From Hydrogenedens sp964549105 (GTDB lineage: Bacteria > Hydrogenedentota > Hydrogenedentia > Hydrogenedentales > Hydrogenedentaceae), in contig CAZJTZ010000013.1 of assembly GCA_964549105.1 (NCBI GenBank), positions 1 to 64,000 on the forward strand: DNA of 64,000 nt, given 5' to 3'. The notes beneath the pieces are model-generated. The model worked only from the letters and a program-made list of their open reading frames with translations, did no database searches and was not told where the DNA came from. Each line of letters begins with the position of its first letter. The first letter of the stretch is position 1. This document shows positions 32,481-42,642 of this stretch, piece after piece. Made by a program: the position numbers and the translations under genes.

Positions 32481-34449
32481 AGAGTGTGAGAAATATAGAG
32501 AACTCCTTTTAGAACTATCCGAAAATAGTTCTATAGAAGGGGCTTTTTTGCCACCTCATATTAAAGAATGTGTCTCTTGTCAGAAATTTTACAAAGAATC
32601 AAAGCAAATTCAAGAAGAGTTGATGGACATAGGGAAACTTTTTGATAAAACGCTGCCGAAAATAGACATTAGTGATAACATAAAAAAAGAGGTAGTGAAA
32701 ATTCAAAGAGGAGAATCCATTGTTCGTGAAGTTGTGGAAAGTGAAGATAATGTTCCTGAATTTACAGAATGGCATTCCTATATTGAAAATGAACTTAATG
32801 AAGTTGCCCGCTATAAGTGTGATATAAAGTTAGAGAAATCAGACTTTCTAAAGAAAGAGATGGAGCAAATTTGTAGCATTCATGAATCTCTAAATAATAT
32901 AGGGAAAGCGTGGAAAGGTCCTGAATTAAATGAGAATTTGCTTCCTTTAATATTGAAAAAGGTTGAAATATATAAATCACATCAGTTGGAATCTAATAAG
33001 TTTAACACGATTGAGGAGATTGAAGATGGACTTTATGAACTTTCATCTGCAATTTCAACCTCTATAAAAGAAGTAGATATTTCTTCTCAAATTACAGAGA
33101 AAATAAAACAGTCGAAACAAAATCGAGGAAAGAGAAAACAAACAGAAAAGCACATAATATCCGTAATCCCCTTAAATCAGTCAAGGACAAAAGAAGATGA
33201 CATTAAAAGAACAAAGAAGAAGCGTTTTTTCTTAAATTATGCTATTCCTTTTGCGGTTGCTGCTATTCTTGTTTTGACTGTTCTTGGTGTGTATATCTAT
33301 GGCTATTTGGGCAAGATAGATTCTAATCCCATTAATGTTAGAAAAATTGCAAGCAATGAAAAGAATTCTAAGAATGGTGGTTATAAGGTGACTCGACCGT
33401 TTTATTCTAAAAATGTAGGTACACAGACAAAAGAAGAAGTAGCAAAAAACGATAGAAGTGTAAAACCAAATCGTGGAAGAAGTAATTATATAGAAGGAAC
33501 GCTGAGCGATTGGTCTAAACAATTAAAGAATAATGCCTTATCCAATGCAGGTAAACTAATGAGAATAGGAGTCTGGGCGACCTTAACACCCCAGGAGGCA
33601 CGAGAACTACTTCAAAAATCAGGTCTTTCTCCGGAAGCCATATTAGGTGCTGTCCAATTCCTTCCGCCAGAAGAGGCACGCATTGTTCTACAAGCGGCTA
33701 TTGATACCAATCCGAATGATGCCTACTTACGCTACGCAATGGTGCAGACTCTAAGAAATATTGATACTGTGTCTGAAAAGGAAATAGATACCCAGTTGAC
33801 GGCATGGAGCGAGTTAGACCCATTGAATGCTTTTCCCCATTTTGTAGGTGCCGAGATGTATTTTCAAAAAGGAGAAATGGACAAGGCAATCAATTGCATT
33901 GCCGATGCCAGCACCGATTCTAACTACAATTCTTATGCTATGGTAACTGCAAAAGCGTATATGGAAGCCTTATTGGCAAAAGGTGTGGACCCTGAAATAG
34001 CAAAACTTCTGGCATCTGCATCTGCAGGGTTAAGGGAAATTCAAGCCATCGATGAAGTCGCCCAAACTTTGATGGAGTATGGAAAATATTATGAAGATTC
34101 AGGCGATTATAACACAGCGATATTAATATATGATGCTTTACGAAATTTAGGGGTGAAAGTGGATATGAGTTCTGTATTAATTCAAGAAAGAATGGCAGGG
34201 TTAAAACACGCACAAGAAGCCGTCAATTCGATGATTCAGTTAATGGGTTATGTAGATTCTTTTTCTGATGCTCAACCACTTATTGATTTTACTCAAACTT
34301 TAAGCGAAATGATGACCAATTACAATCTTGCTATAGATAATTTTTATAGACTGTTTGACACAAACGACCCTACTGTTATTATGGAAATACTTAATATGTA
34401 TCTGTCCAGTGGAAATATTAATAATGTCCCAATGAAAGAACCCAAATAA
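32473..34449 (+). CDS. Membrane anti-sigma factor with ZAS zinc motif and large extracytoplasmic helical domain
   Basis: The protein of about 658 residues starts with a zinc-binding anti-sigma motif: C5, then H29-IKE-C33-VS-C36 (Hx3Cx2C). Residues 40-245 are charged and helical, and one membrane helix lies at about 254-278. The outer part (about 280-658) is helical and repeat-like, with TPR-like blocks such as EARIVLQAAIDTNPNDAYLRY and AIDEVAQTLMEYGKYYEDSGDYNTAI split over the domain. ZAS domains hold their ECF sigma factor until a signal is sensed. The ATG is chosen because it follows GGTGGA and overlaps the sigma stop. A sensor domain this large is unusual for the family. Confidence 0.8.
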   Translation: MNKECEKYRELLLELSENSSIEGAFLPPHIKECVSCQKFYKESKQIQEELMDIGKLFDKTLPKIDISDNIKKEVVKIQRGESIVREVVESEDNVPEFTEWHSYIENELNEVARYKCDIKLEKSDFLKKEMEQICSIHESLNNIGKAWKGPELNENLLPLILKKVEIYKSHQLESNKFNTIEEIEDGLYELSSAISTSIKEVDISSQITEKIKQSKQNRGKRKQTEKHIISVIPLNQSRTKEDDIKRTKKKRFFLNYAIPFAVAAILVLTVLGVYIYGYLGKIDSNPINVRKIASNEKNSKNGGYKVTRPFYSKNVGTQTKEEVAKNDRSVKPNRGRSNYIEGTLSDWSKQLKNNALSNAGKLMRIGVWATLTPQEARELLQKSGLSPEAILGAVQFLPPEEARIVLQAAIDTNPNDAYLRYAMVQTLRNIDTVSEKEIDTQLTAWSELDPLNAFPHFVGAEMYFQKGEMDKAINCIADASTDSNYNSYAMVTAKAYMEALLAKGVDPEIAKLLASASAGLREIQAIDEVAQTLMEYGKYYEDSGDYNTAILIYDALRNLGVKVDMSSVLIQERMAGLKHAQEAVNSMIQLMGYVDSFSDAQPLIDFTQTLSEMMTNYNLAIDNFYRLFDTNDPTVIMEILNMYLSSGNINNVPMKEPK

Positions 34450-34494
34450 CTTCTTCTAAACCGTTCACATTTTCTATGATAAAACTAACACAAG

Positions 34495-35757
34495 TTATAT
34501 GTTCGGATAGCGTTCATTGGGTCCTGTATAAATCTGGCGTGGACGATATATTCGAGTATCGGGGTCATTTCTCATCTCTAACCAGTGAGCAATCCATCCA
34601 GGTATTCTTCCCAATGCAAATAGTACTGTGAACATCTGAGTAGGGATACCCATTGCCCGATAAAGAATGCCACTATAAAAGTCTATATTCGGATAAAGTT
34701 TTTTCTCAATAAAATATTCATCACTTAATGCCACTTCTTCAAGATTTTTTGCAATCTCTAATAGCGGGTCATTTACTCCAATTTCCGAAAATATACTATC
34801 AACAGCGCCTTTCAATAATTTGGCTCTCGGGTCATAATTTTTATATACACGGTGTCCAAACCCCATGAGGCGGAAATTAGAATCTTTTTTCTTTGCCAAT
34901 TCAATATATTTTTTATAGTTTGAACCATCGTCATAAATTCTTTGCAGCATTTTTAATACGGCTTCATTAGCACCCCCATGTAACCGTCCCCACAAAGCAC
35001 TTATACCTGCGGAAACACTCACATAAAGATTTGCCATTGAACTGCCCACCATCCGAACCGTAGAAGTACTACAATTTTGTTCATGGTCAACATGTAAAAT
35101 AAGCAGTAAATCAAGGGCTTTTTCAAACGATTTGGGCACTATATATTCTTCTGCGGGTGAGGCAAACATCATTCGAAGAAAATTGGCACAATAGGAGTGG
35201 TCTGCTCTTGGATAAATGTAAGGCTCGCCTATGGATTTTTTATAAGAAAATGCCGCAATAGTTTTGGCTTGACCCACAATTCGAGTAATGATGTTGTTTA
35301 TGTCTTCTTTATCATAATTTGGGTAAAATGAGGGCATGGCTGCAACCATAGAACTTAAAATACTCATAGGATGAGCATCAAGCGGGAAGAAGGAAAAGAA
35401 ATTTCCCATACTTTGATGAATAAAACTATTAAATGTGAGTTGTCTTCTCCATTCTTTTGATTGTTCAGGATTGGGTAATTCTCCATATATAAGCAGGTAA
35501 GCAATTTGAGAAAAAGGAAATTTTCCCGCAAGGGTTTCAATGGGATAACCGCGATACCTTAAAATCCCCTTCTCTCCGTCTATATAAGTAATACTACTTT
35601 TACATGAGCCTGTATTTCCATAGCCCGGGTCATAAGTTAATGCACCCGTCATTTCTCGTAATTTACGAATATCTATACCAACTTCATGTTCTGTCCCTTC
35701 AATTACAGGAAGTTCATATTCATTGCCTCTAAGAATTAATTTACATGTTTCTTCCAT
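34495..35757 (-). CDS. gltA: Citrate synthase
   Basis: The 420-residue protein fits type II citrate synthase: the N-terminal beta domain, then the ILRYRGYPIE block, HADHEQNCST-type motif (here LHVDHEQNCSTSTVRM), the GRLHGGANEAVLKML block with the catalytic His, and GFGHRVYKNYDPRAK. It condenses acetyl-CoA and oxaloacetate in the cytoplasm. Together with the NADP-type GdhA this implies a route to 2-oxoglutarate and glutamate. The gene is convergent with the anti-sigma gene and stands apart from murJ by about 95 bases. Confidence 0.95.
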   Translation of the reverse strand: MEETCKLILRGNEYELPVIEGTEHEVGIDIRKLREMTGALTYDPGYGNTGSCKSSITYIDGEKGILRYRGYPIETLAGKFPFSQIAYLLIYGELPNPEQSKEWRRQLTFNSFIHQSMGNFFSFFPLDAHPMSILSSMVAAMPSFYPNYDKEDINNIITRIVGQAKTIAAFSYKKSIGEPYIYPRADHSYCANFLRMMFASPAEEYIVPKSFEKALDLLLILHVDHEQNCSTSTVRMVGSSMANLYVSVSAGISALWGRLHGGANEAVLKMLQRIYDDGSNYKKYIELAKKKDSNFRLMGFGHRVYKNYDPRAKLLKGAVDSIFSEIGVNDPLLEIAKNLEEVALSDEYFIEKKLYPNIDFYSGILYRAMGIPTQMFTVLFALGRIPGWIAHWLEMRNDPDTRIYRPRQIYTGPNERYPNI

Positions 35758-35851
35758 AACTTCTCCCTTTCATCTTCAGTTATTTTTATTATATTAACAA
35801 TTAAGAAAGTAATTACTATGTAAAGGAAAAAGAATTTATCTATACCTTACA

Positions 35852-37447
35852 TTAAAGGACTTTTCTCAAGATAATAGATATGATTTGTTTTACTTCTTTT
35901 ATTTTAAGTACCCAGGAGACAACAAGATATGAAACGGAACAAATCGTACCCGTAATAATAATATAGACGCCTAATTTAATAGAATTGTTTATCTCCTCAG
36001 GTTTAAGATAAAAGTTTATCAAATAGAATATACCTATTACAATTAAAATAGAAATCGCATATTTAAATATACTTAGTAAATACTCTTTATTAGCCAGGTT
36101 GCCTACCTTTAAGCCAATGAGAATGAACAGGGAGAAGAAATTTGCCCATAGGGAGATAGCCGTTGATATGACCAGACCTAAATAGCCTAACGGTCCTACT
36201 GTAATTGTGTTTAAGATAATATTTAATATCATACTTAAAGAAGAGACAACCACAGGAGTGACTGTATTATTCATAGCGTAGAAGCCCTGAGTAAGCACCT
36301 TAACCACAGAAAAGCCAATAACACCAATAGAATAAACGATAATAGAATTTGCAGTTTTAATTGTTAGTTCAGGACTAAAATGTCCTCTTTCAAAGAGTAG
36401 TCTGACTATGGGTTTACTGAGGAGCATCAAAAGTATCATTGTGGGTAATATCATAAATAAGGTTTGTAGAATACCTTCTCTCAGTGCCTGTTTTATTTTT
36501 AGTGTTTCTTTATTTACAAAATACTTTGATAATTCTGGAAGAATGGATACAGAAATTGCTGTTCCAAAAATAGCAAGCGGTAATTGAGTCAAGTGGTTTG
36601 CATAAAAAAGGGCAGAAACCGTTCCTTCGGGAAGGGAATATGAGAAAAAACTATCCACCAATTTATTAACCTCATTTGCAGCCTGTCCAATAATAACAGG
36701 GATAAGAAGTATAAACGCCTTTTTTACTCCCCAATGACTCCAATCTGTTGTAAATCTTAACCCTCCTAATCTTCTTCTTGCTCCAGAGTATAAAACTCCT
36801 GCTTGCAACATGCCACCTAACCAAACACCCATCACCAGGCACCAAATAATGTTAATTTTTAAAAAATATGGAATGAAAATGGAAACGATAAGTGCAATAT
36901 TAAGCAATGCAGGTGTTATCCCCGGTGTCTTATAATCTCTTAATACAAATAAGGGAGCCATCATAAAAACGGCAATGCCAATCCAGAATAGGTATGGGAA
37001 AGTCCATTGTAGAACTCTTACAGCCATTTGGAGTTGTTCTTCTGTCTTAGGCCCTTCTCGTGTAATTACTCGTAGTGTGTCCAACAATTGAGGTATAAAT
37101 GGCATAAATAATACACCGACCAATGAAACAAGTAGAAGAATAAGAAACATAACCGAAAAAAGGGAATTAGCCAATTTTTGCATGGCAACCCTACCTTCAT
37201 TCTCTTCACATTCCGATAGAACAGGCACAAATGAAGCATTTACAGCACCCTCTCCGAGTAAATCCCTTAATGTGTTCGGCAATCTAAATGCAAATAAGAA
37301 TGTGTCTCTTGAAAAGTCAGGAACAAACCAACCAATGAGGATATCTCTCACCAGCCCTAAAATACGACTTAGCATAGTGCCCGCAGCAAAGATAAGTGCA
37401 TATTTCCACCGTGAAATGGAAGTTTTTTCCGATTGTTCATGAGACAT
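35852..37447 (-). CDS. murJ: Lipid II flippase MurJ
   Basis: The 531-residue polytopic protein fits the MurJ/MviN family, with about 14 membrane helices. Family blocks include TMLSRILGLVRDILIGW near the start, FLFAFRLPNTLRDLLGEGAVNASFVPV, and NEVNKLVDSFFSYSLPEGTVSAL. Conserved Arg residues in the first helix (SRILGLVRD) line the lipid II cavity. MurJ moves lipid II across the inner membrane. The start overlaps the end of lnt by 11 bases, so the two are translationally coupled. Confidence 0.94.
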   Translation of the reverse strand: MSHEQSEKTSISRWKYALIFAAGTMLSRILGLVRDILIGWFVPDFSRDTFLFAFRLPNTLRDLLGEGAVNASFVPVLSECEENEGRVAMQKLANSLFSVMFLILLLVSLVGVLFMPFIPQLLDTLRVITREGPKTEEQLQMAVRVLQWTFPYLFWIGIAVFMMAPLFVLRDYKTPGITPALLNIALIVSIFIPYFLKINIIWCLVMGVWLGGMLQAGVLYSGARRRLGGLRFTTDWSHWGVKKAFILLIPVIIGQAANEVNKLVDSFFSYSLPEGTVSALFYANHLTQLPLAIFGTAISVSILPELSKYFVNKETLKIKQALREGILQTLFMILPTMILLMLLSKPIVRLLFERGHFSPELTIKTANSIIVYSIGVIGFSVVKVLTQGFYAMNNTVTPVVVSSLSMILNIILNTITVGPLGYLGLVISTAISLWANFFSLFILIGLKVGNLANKEYLLSIFKYAISILIVIGIFYLINFYLKPEEINNSIKLGVYIIITGTICSVSYLVVSWVLKIKEVKQIISIILRKVL

Positions 37448-39029
37448 TATCTTTTAAAATTCCTCTTTTTATCTTTTTCAAAATCAGGGAAATCATTAGG
37501 GCTACTATTCCTAAAATTCCAAAAAATAGGGATAAGAAATCTGGATTAAAAGGTAATATTAAATGAGCAGGTTCAGGAAGATTATAAACTCCACCCAAAC
37601 GGACGCGAATACTGATTTTAGGATTAGTTTCTATGGGTTTGTAGGTAAATGTTTGGTCCTTACCTATGATTACATTGGCAGGATAAAAGTGTCCTAATGG
37701 GTCGAAAAGACCGGATATACCTGTGTTTGTGCAGTGAATAACCGGCAGACGTGTTTCAATAGCACGCATACGGCAGATTTCTAATTCCTGAGATAAAGCA
37801 TTTGTTCCGCCAAACCATGAAAGATTTGTTAAAATAGCAAGCAAGGTTGCTCCTTCCTTACGCAAATTATAAGCCAGAGGGGTAAAAAGAACTTCAAAAC
37901 AAATTAAGGGTCCGACCTTTAATGATTCAGTTATATTAAATACTTTCTGTTCTTTTCCTGAACTTACATCATAAGGAAGAATATTACGCAGGAAAGGAAG
38001 AAATTGGGAAAGTGGTAAATATTCTCCAAAAGGTGCTAAATGAATCTTGTCATAATAATCCATAACCTTACCTTCTGGATTTACCCATATACAGGAATTA
38101 TAATCATTCCCATTCTCATCCATTCTTGTAGTTCCTGTAACTAGATGAAGCGAATTTTTATTTGTAAAAGATTTGAGCAATGACAATATCTCAGGGTCCG
38201 AGTAATCGGACATAATCAAGGCTTCAGGCCAGAAAATTGTGTTGACAGCCTTATCACTAATTAAGTTGTCTGAATATTGAATAGCCCAATGAACCATGTC
38301 TTCATACCATATCGGGTCGAACTTCATCTCTTGAGGAAAACATGGCTGAATGAGTGCAATTTTTGTGTCATTTCCTTTCTGAATTTTTGTGTTCATTAAA
38401 AGAAGCGAGCCTATAAGATGTGCTATGACGATTATCACAATTGTATGGGCTATAGACTTCCATCGTTTATCTTTATGAACAACTGCTTCTGCTACAAACA
38501 TGTTTGCTGTCAGAATAAAAAAGGATAAAAAGGGAACACTACCAATAGACGATAGTTGGGAAAAAAACAAGTCAGGACCCTGACTGTAACCCAGATTGCA
38601 CCAACCGAATCCAGTGAAAACATGGGCTTGTGTCCATTCCATACCTACCCATAATAGTCCAAAAATATAGTTTCGTAATACATAATGAATCTGTAAACTA
38701 TACTTTTGCCAGAAATATCCAAATATTGTCCAGAAGAGAGAAAGACCTATAGAAAGACACTGATACCCAATAAAAGCAGGACCTCCAACCCAGAACATAT
38801 TAGCAATTAGCCAGTTTAATGTGAGCGAATGAAATATATAGGCAGTTAAAAAGAAATAAAATGTCCCTTTTAATAAGTTTGTTTCTAAAAGAGATATGGC
38901 AAATAGTGGAACAATTGCAATCCAGACAAGAAAATAAATATGAATATCTGGAAAACATAAAAACAGAAATAAACCCGTTAAAATAGGATATAAAATTGGT
39001 TTCTTTAGAATTTTTTTTATGAGAGACAC
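37437..39029 (-). CDS. lnt: Apolipoprotein N-acyltransferase Lnt
   Basis: The 530-residue protein has an N-terminal membrane domain of about six to seven helices and a nitrilase-like periplasmic domain. The catalytic triad is visible as Glu269 in FWPEALI, Lys328 in YYDKIHLAPFGEYLP and Cys377 in LICFEVLF. Lnt adds the third acyl chain to lipoproteins in Gram-negative bacteria. Its presence fits with the diderm envelope and the lipoproteins in this window. A final helix closes the protein near residue 500. It is the first gene of a pair with murJ. Confidence 0.94.
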   Translation of the reverse strand: MSLIKKILKKPILYPILTGLFLFLCFPDIHIYFLVWIAIVPLFAISLLETNLLKGTFYFFLTAYIFHSLTLNWLIANMFWVGGPAFIGYQCLSIGLSLFWTIFGYFWQKYSLQIHYVLRNYIFGLLWVGMEWTQAHVFTGFGWCNLGYSQGPDLFFSQLSSIGSVPFLSFFILTANMFVAEAVVHKDKRWKSIAHTIVIIVIAHLIGSLLLMNTKIQKGNDTKIALIQPCFPQEMKFDPIWYEDMVHWAIQYSDNLISDKAVNTIFWPEALIMSDYSDPEILSLLKSFTNKNSLHLVTGTTRMDENGNDYNSCIWVNPEGKVMDYYDKIHLAPFGEYLPLSQFLPFLRNILPYDVSSGKEQKVFNITESLKVGPLICFEVLFTPLAYNLRKEGATLLAILTNLSWFGGTNALSQELEICRMRAIETRLPVIHCTNTGISGLFDPLGHFYPANVIIGKDQTFTYKPIETNPKISIRVRLGGVYNLPEPAHLILPFNPDFLSLFFGILGIVALMISLILKKIKRGILKDNVS

Positions 39030-39133
39030 ACTTATATCCTTCTTGCTATTTTTTATTAAATTTACACAAGTAAAAATTTAGTATTAAGTATACATGTTAG
39101 AAGGGGGGATTTTGTATTTTCAGGGGAAAGTAG

Positions 39134-40357
39134 TTATAAGTCGTCCTGCATGGCTTTGATTTCTTCTTCGATACGGTCAGCATTTTGCCATTTATCCCCT
39201 TGCTTTTCCCAGAATTGAATTGCACTTGAGCCTTCTTCCGACATAGTGCGGAGGTCTACCACGGTAGGTTGGACAAATATAAGAAGATGAGTAATATCAG
39301 ATTGTGACCTTCGAGAACGGAAAGGAATACCTAACAAAGGAAGTTTCCCAATGCCTGGGACTCTATTTTCTGATTTTCTTATGTTACGGCTGGAAAGTCC
39401 ACCGATAACCAATGTTTGACTATTAGGAACCATTACGAACCCAGTTTGAGAACGTTTAGAAAATACGGGTAGGTCAATCCCTCTGAGACGGTCTATACGA
39501 CTAATGTCAGTTACATCTAATTGCTTGATTTCAAGTTGCACTGTATTGTTAGGTAAGATAGTCGGTATTAGTTCCAAATTAACACCAATATCTCTCCATG
39601 TAACACCTAAATTAGGAGCACCTGCGGTTTTTACAACAGATTGATAAGGAATTTGTCCCCCTGCCTTTATTACAGCAGGAGTTCCATTTATAACCAAAAC
39701 TTCAGGTTTAGAAATAAGGTCTACATCTGATTTTGTTTCAAGGGCACGGAAAACTCCATCCAGAGTCCCATAATCCCATGTGAGTATACTGAAGGTCAAT
39801 CCACCACCCTGAGGAGTTTGAATTCCTGCTGTGGATGAATCCATATCACGGCGGATAGGTGGTTTTTCAAAATTTGGATTTTGATAGGGAACAGCATAAG
39901 GCGGTTGAGATGGATTAGCCGATGGTGCAGGTAAAGTCACATTAGAAAATTCCTGTGAAAAATCAACTGTGTTTGTCGTTATTTGAGGAATTTTTAATTG
40001 TTCATTTTCCCTTTCTCGATAGAATCGGACAAAGTTTAAATTTGCGCCCAATTTCCTTAATCCATTTTCGTTCGTTTCACTTATCCATACTTGAACCTGT
40101 ACTTGTCTAATATCCACAGGAGGTGGTAGTGTAGGAGGAGGAGCAGGTGCTGCTTGTTCTGGAGCAGGTGCAGGTGCTGGAGCTGGGGCTGGAGGAGGAG
40201 CAGGTGCTGCTGGTTCTGGAGCGGGGGCGGGGGCTGGAGCCGGAGCCGGAGCCGGTTCTGGTGGATTTTGAGCAGTAAGATTAAATGATATTCCCAAATG
40301 GATAATGAGTAATAAAAGAATTATTCCATTATTTATAAAGAATAAAGACCTTATCAT
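39134..40357 (-). CDS. Short secretin-domain protein with Pro/Ala-rich linker
   Basis: The 407-residue protein has a signal sequence (about 1-29), then a 50-residue Pro/Ala/Glu repeat (about 32-80), then a secretin core. The core opens with VQVQVWISETNENGLRKLG, as GspD-type secretins do, and holds SKPEVLVINGTPAVIKAGGQIPY, LELIPTILPNNTVQLEIKQ and the family signature VPNSQTLVIGGLSSR...VPGIGKLPLLGIPF, then LLIFVQPTVV. The N0-N3 ring domains of true GspD or PilQ are missing. Secretins form outer-membrane channels; without the N domains this may be a variant pore or a channel partner. It overlaps the upstream secretin gene by four bases. The secretin call is firm, its job unknown. Confidence 0.8.
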   Translation of the reverse strand: MIRSLFFINNGIILLLLIIHLGISFNLTAQNPPEPAPAPAPAPAPAPEPAAPAPPPAPAPAPAPAPEQAAPAPPPTLPPPVDIRQVQVQVWISETNENGLRKLGANLNFVRFYRERENEQLKIPQITTNTVDFSQEFSNVTLPAPSANPSQPPYAVPYQNPNFEKPPIRRDMDSSTAGIQTPQGGGLTFSILTWDYGTLDGVFRALETKSDVDLISKPEVLVINGTPAVIKAGGQIPYQSVVKTAGAPNLGVTWRDIGVNLELIPTILPNNTVQLEIKQLDVTDISRIDRLRGIDLPVFSKRSQTGFVMVPNSQTLVIGGLSSRNIRKSENRVPGIGKLPLLGIPFRSRRSQSDITHLLIFVQPTVVDLRTMSEEGSSAIQFWEKQGDKWQNADRIEEEIKAMQDDL

Positions 40358-41589
40358 TTTTTACTTTTCTCTCCATTATCTAATTCGGAGTCTATCCCGT
40401 TCTCATCTTTTTGTATCTGCACACCTGTTATACCCTCAGCAATACCCGCAGGTATTTCTTTCAACCCACCGAGAACATTGGTAATGATTTCAGTAGGTGA
40501 AATTTTAGTGGATTTCTTTTCTTCTTCCGAAGTGAAACCATATTGGTCTGCTACCGTATATGAGGGTCTCCATAATTCTGCTTTTAATAAGAAAACAAGT
40601 TCTCTCCTACCTTCATCTTTTTTCTTGTTACCAACACCTTGAGTCAAAGGAATTCCAGGGGCTTTGAAAGGAGTAATTCTCTGGATTAAACCGTTGGTTA
40701 ATTCTTCTCCCTGGATAAGCCAGGGGACAGAAGAGGAAGTTTTTGTTCGACTATTACGATATAATCCACCCAGTATTAATACCTGACCATGACGAACCCA
40801 AATGGTAGTAGTAATACTACGAGAGATAAATTCTGGAACGCTAATAGTGTTCGCACTGTTTCCTGCAATGGCAACATTTAATCTTTGCCCTTCTTCGGTA
40901 ATTGCTGCGGTTAAAGTTAATTGAATATATATATCTTCTGTCGTGCGAGGGTCTCCATCGTCGTCAATAACTTGATTTGCACTGACACTTAAATTTACAC
41001 CTGTAGGTTTAAATTCTGTTACCTGTTGCGTAACTACACCTATAACAATAGTGTTTTCGTAAGGTATCTCTTGAACAGTCTGTATAACAGTTGGAGCAGC
41101 TGCTCCCACAGGTACCAGTGCTTTGGGACGAGATAAAATAAAAGCACGATTTTGACTTACCAATGCTTGTAGCACCGCCTCAAAATCGCCCCATTTACTT
41201 GTCATTCTGTCTAAAAATACTGTTATTGTGGGGGATTGGGTTGTCGGAAAGGTCAAATCACCCGTTGTTATAGCGGGATTACCCGAAGAGACTCTACCAT
41301 AAGGACGTGGGTCTGCCTTTTGTCGAAAATAACCGGATAAACCTGTTTCACTTCCAATTTGTGTTTGAAATTCAATAATTTTTACAGAGACATTGACCTG
41401 TTGTGGTGCAGGCTGTTGAGCAAATAAAGGTAAGGTCAATACAATTGTTAAAAAGAATATGAGAAAGGTGATAGTTTTTTTGACACATGTAATTTTACAA
41501 AGACCTAATAAATATGATAAAGATAACTCGCAAAAATTAGAATCTCTTTTATCTTTTAGTTTTTCAATTATTTGTGTAGTTTTATTCAT
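40354..41589 (-). CDS. Second short secretin-domain protein
   Basis: This protein of about 411 residues has a cytoplasmic-looking N-terminus of about 35 residues, then a hydrophobic signal ending at about residue 58 (LTLPLFAQ), then a secretin core: VNVSVKIIEFQTQIGSETGL, AFILSRPKALVPVGAAAPTVI, GVNLSVSANQVIDDDG, and VRHGQVLILGGLYRNSRTKTSSSVPWL, with RELVFLLKAELW at the end. It diverges strongly from the next gene, so the pair is not a recent duplication. N0-N3 domains are missing. The ATG overlaps the stop of the TPR lipoprotein gene. A longer start would lie still further inside that gene, so this start is the likelier. Hetero-oligomer formation with the other secretin is an inference from the operon. 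Confidence 0.75.
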   Translation of the reverse strand: MNKTTQIIEKLKDKRDSNFCELSLSYLLGLCKITCVKKTITFLIFFLTIVLTLPLFAQQPAPQQVNVSVKIIEFQTQIGSETGLSGYFRQKADPRPYGRVSSGNPAITTGDLTFPTTQSPTITVFLDRMTSKWGDFEAVLQALVSQNRAFILSRPKALVPVGAAAPTVIQTVQEIPYENTIVIGVVTQQVTEFKPTGVNLSVSANQVIDDDGDPRTTEDIYIQLTLTAAITEEGQRLNVAIAGNSANTISVPEFISRSITTTIWVRHGQVLILGGLYRNSRTKTSSSVPWLIQGEELTNGLIQRITPFKAPGIPLTQGVGNKKKDEGRRELVFLLKAELWRPSYTVADQYGFTSEEEKKSTKISPTEIITNVLGGLKEIPAGIAEGITGVQIQKDENGIDSELDNGEKSKK

Positions 41590-42559
41590 CATAATACGCT
41601 GTATAATCATAGTGGTCTATATTTTCTATATTATCAAAGTTTACAAATTGTACACTAAAAGGTCTGGCTTGTCCACTACTTAAATTTCCAATGTGTATGG
41701 TTTGTGTATCATAAACCATCCCTGTAAGTCCGTATATTGTTACCTGTATAGACACATTTCTTAAAGTCCTTAAACTTCGATTTCGTACCTGTCCTGAAAC
41801 ATTGTAGATATGATGTTTCACATCGCTTGCCCAGCCTAAACCTCGTCCACTACGAAAAGAAGTTACATTAAAAAAGACAATAGGATTTTTTTCTGCTTCG
41901 CGTTTCAATGCTTCTTCCGGAGTTAATACAATTATTTCACCACCGGAACCTTTTTCAATTCTGCTAGCAACAGTTGAATTATTCCAGTAATCAGGATTAA
42001 TAGAAACTATCCTTTTATAAAGGTCTCCTGCCTTTGTAAATTCTTGATTAATCCAATACCAATTGGCTAATTGGAGCATAATTTCTGAATTTTGCGGGTC
42101 TTGTTGTAATTTTTGTTCAAGAAGACGAATATGGTTATCAATAGTATCTATATTTTCGGCTTGTTCTAATGGGGTTCCTAACAACTCACTTATTTTCTTT
42201 CGCGAATGTTCCGCGTAAATACCATTAGGTGTAACCTGTAAATATTTAACATAATTTTCAAGAGCATTTTGTGGACTTCCTAACTCTTGATAAACAATAC
42301 CTAAGTAATAATAAACCGTGCTATCTGTGTCTCCATTTTCCTGTATGGATAACAATTTGGGCAGAGCCTCTGCAAATTGCCCTTTTTCTATTAGTTGTTG
42401 AACCAATTTAATGTCTGAATAAGCATAACCTGTCTTATAAAGATTTCGATGCTGTAAGTTAAAAGAGTTTTTTGCTTCCTGATTAAAAGCACTATTCTGA
42501 CAATTAGATAAAAAGAAAAGTATTGCCATTCCTATTATCATTCTATAAATATATTTCAT
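41582..42559 (-). CDS. TPR-repeat lipoprotein with FxLYD-like C-terminal domain
   Basis: The 325-residue protein has a signal with a lipobox-like LSNC (Cys20; Asn at -1 is unusual). TPR-like repeats follow (about 55-200; KGQFAEALPKLLSIQ, STVYYYLGIVYQELGSPQNALENY, SEIMLQLANWYWINQEFTKAGDLYKRI). The last 90 residues form a beta-rich domain (YNVSGQVRNRSLRTLRNVSIQ, GMVYDTQTIHIGNLSSGQ) like FxLYD domains. TPR lipoproteins act as pilotins or assembly factors for secretins (PilF/PilW type). Placed just before two secretin genes and overlapping the first, this is a good pilotin candidate. Confidence 0.78.
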   Translation of the reverse strand: MKYIYRMIIGMAILFFLSNCQNSAFNQEAKNSFNLQHRNLYKTGYAYSDIKLVQQLIEKGQFAEALPKLLSIQENGDTDSTVYYYLGIVYQELGSPQNALENYVKYLQVTPNGIYAEHSRKKISELLGTPLEQAENIDTIDNHIRLLEQKLQQDPQNSEIMLQLANWYWINQEFTKAGDLYKRIVSINPDYWNNSTVASRIEKGSGGEIIVLTPEEALKREAEKNPIVFFNVTSFRSGRGLGWASDVKHHIYNVSGQVRNRSLRTLRNVSIQVTIYGLTGMVYDTQTIHIGNLSSGQARPFSVQFVNFDNIENIDHYDYTAYYDE

Positions 42560-42642
42560 GAATTTCCTTTACTCTTTACCCAATTATAACCTACCACTAT
42601 AAAAAAGTAGAAGCAGATATTAAAATTTTAAATATATTAAAA

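Noticed and set aside
40110..40262. Tandem GC-rich repeat that might be a CRISPR or minisatellite
   Set aside because: The repeat encodes the Pro/Ala linker of the secretin-like protein, units are 6-12 bases and there are no spacers.
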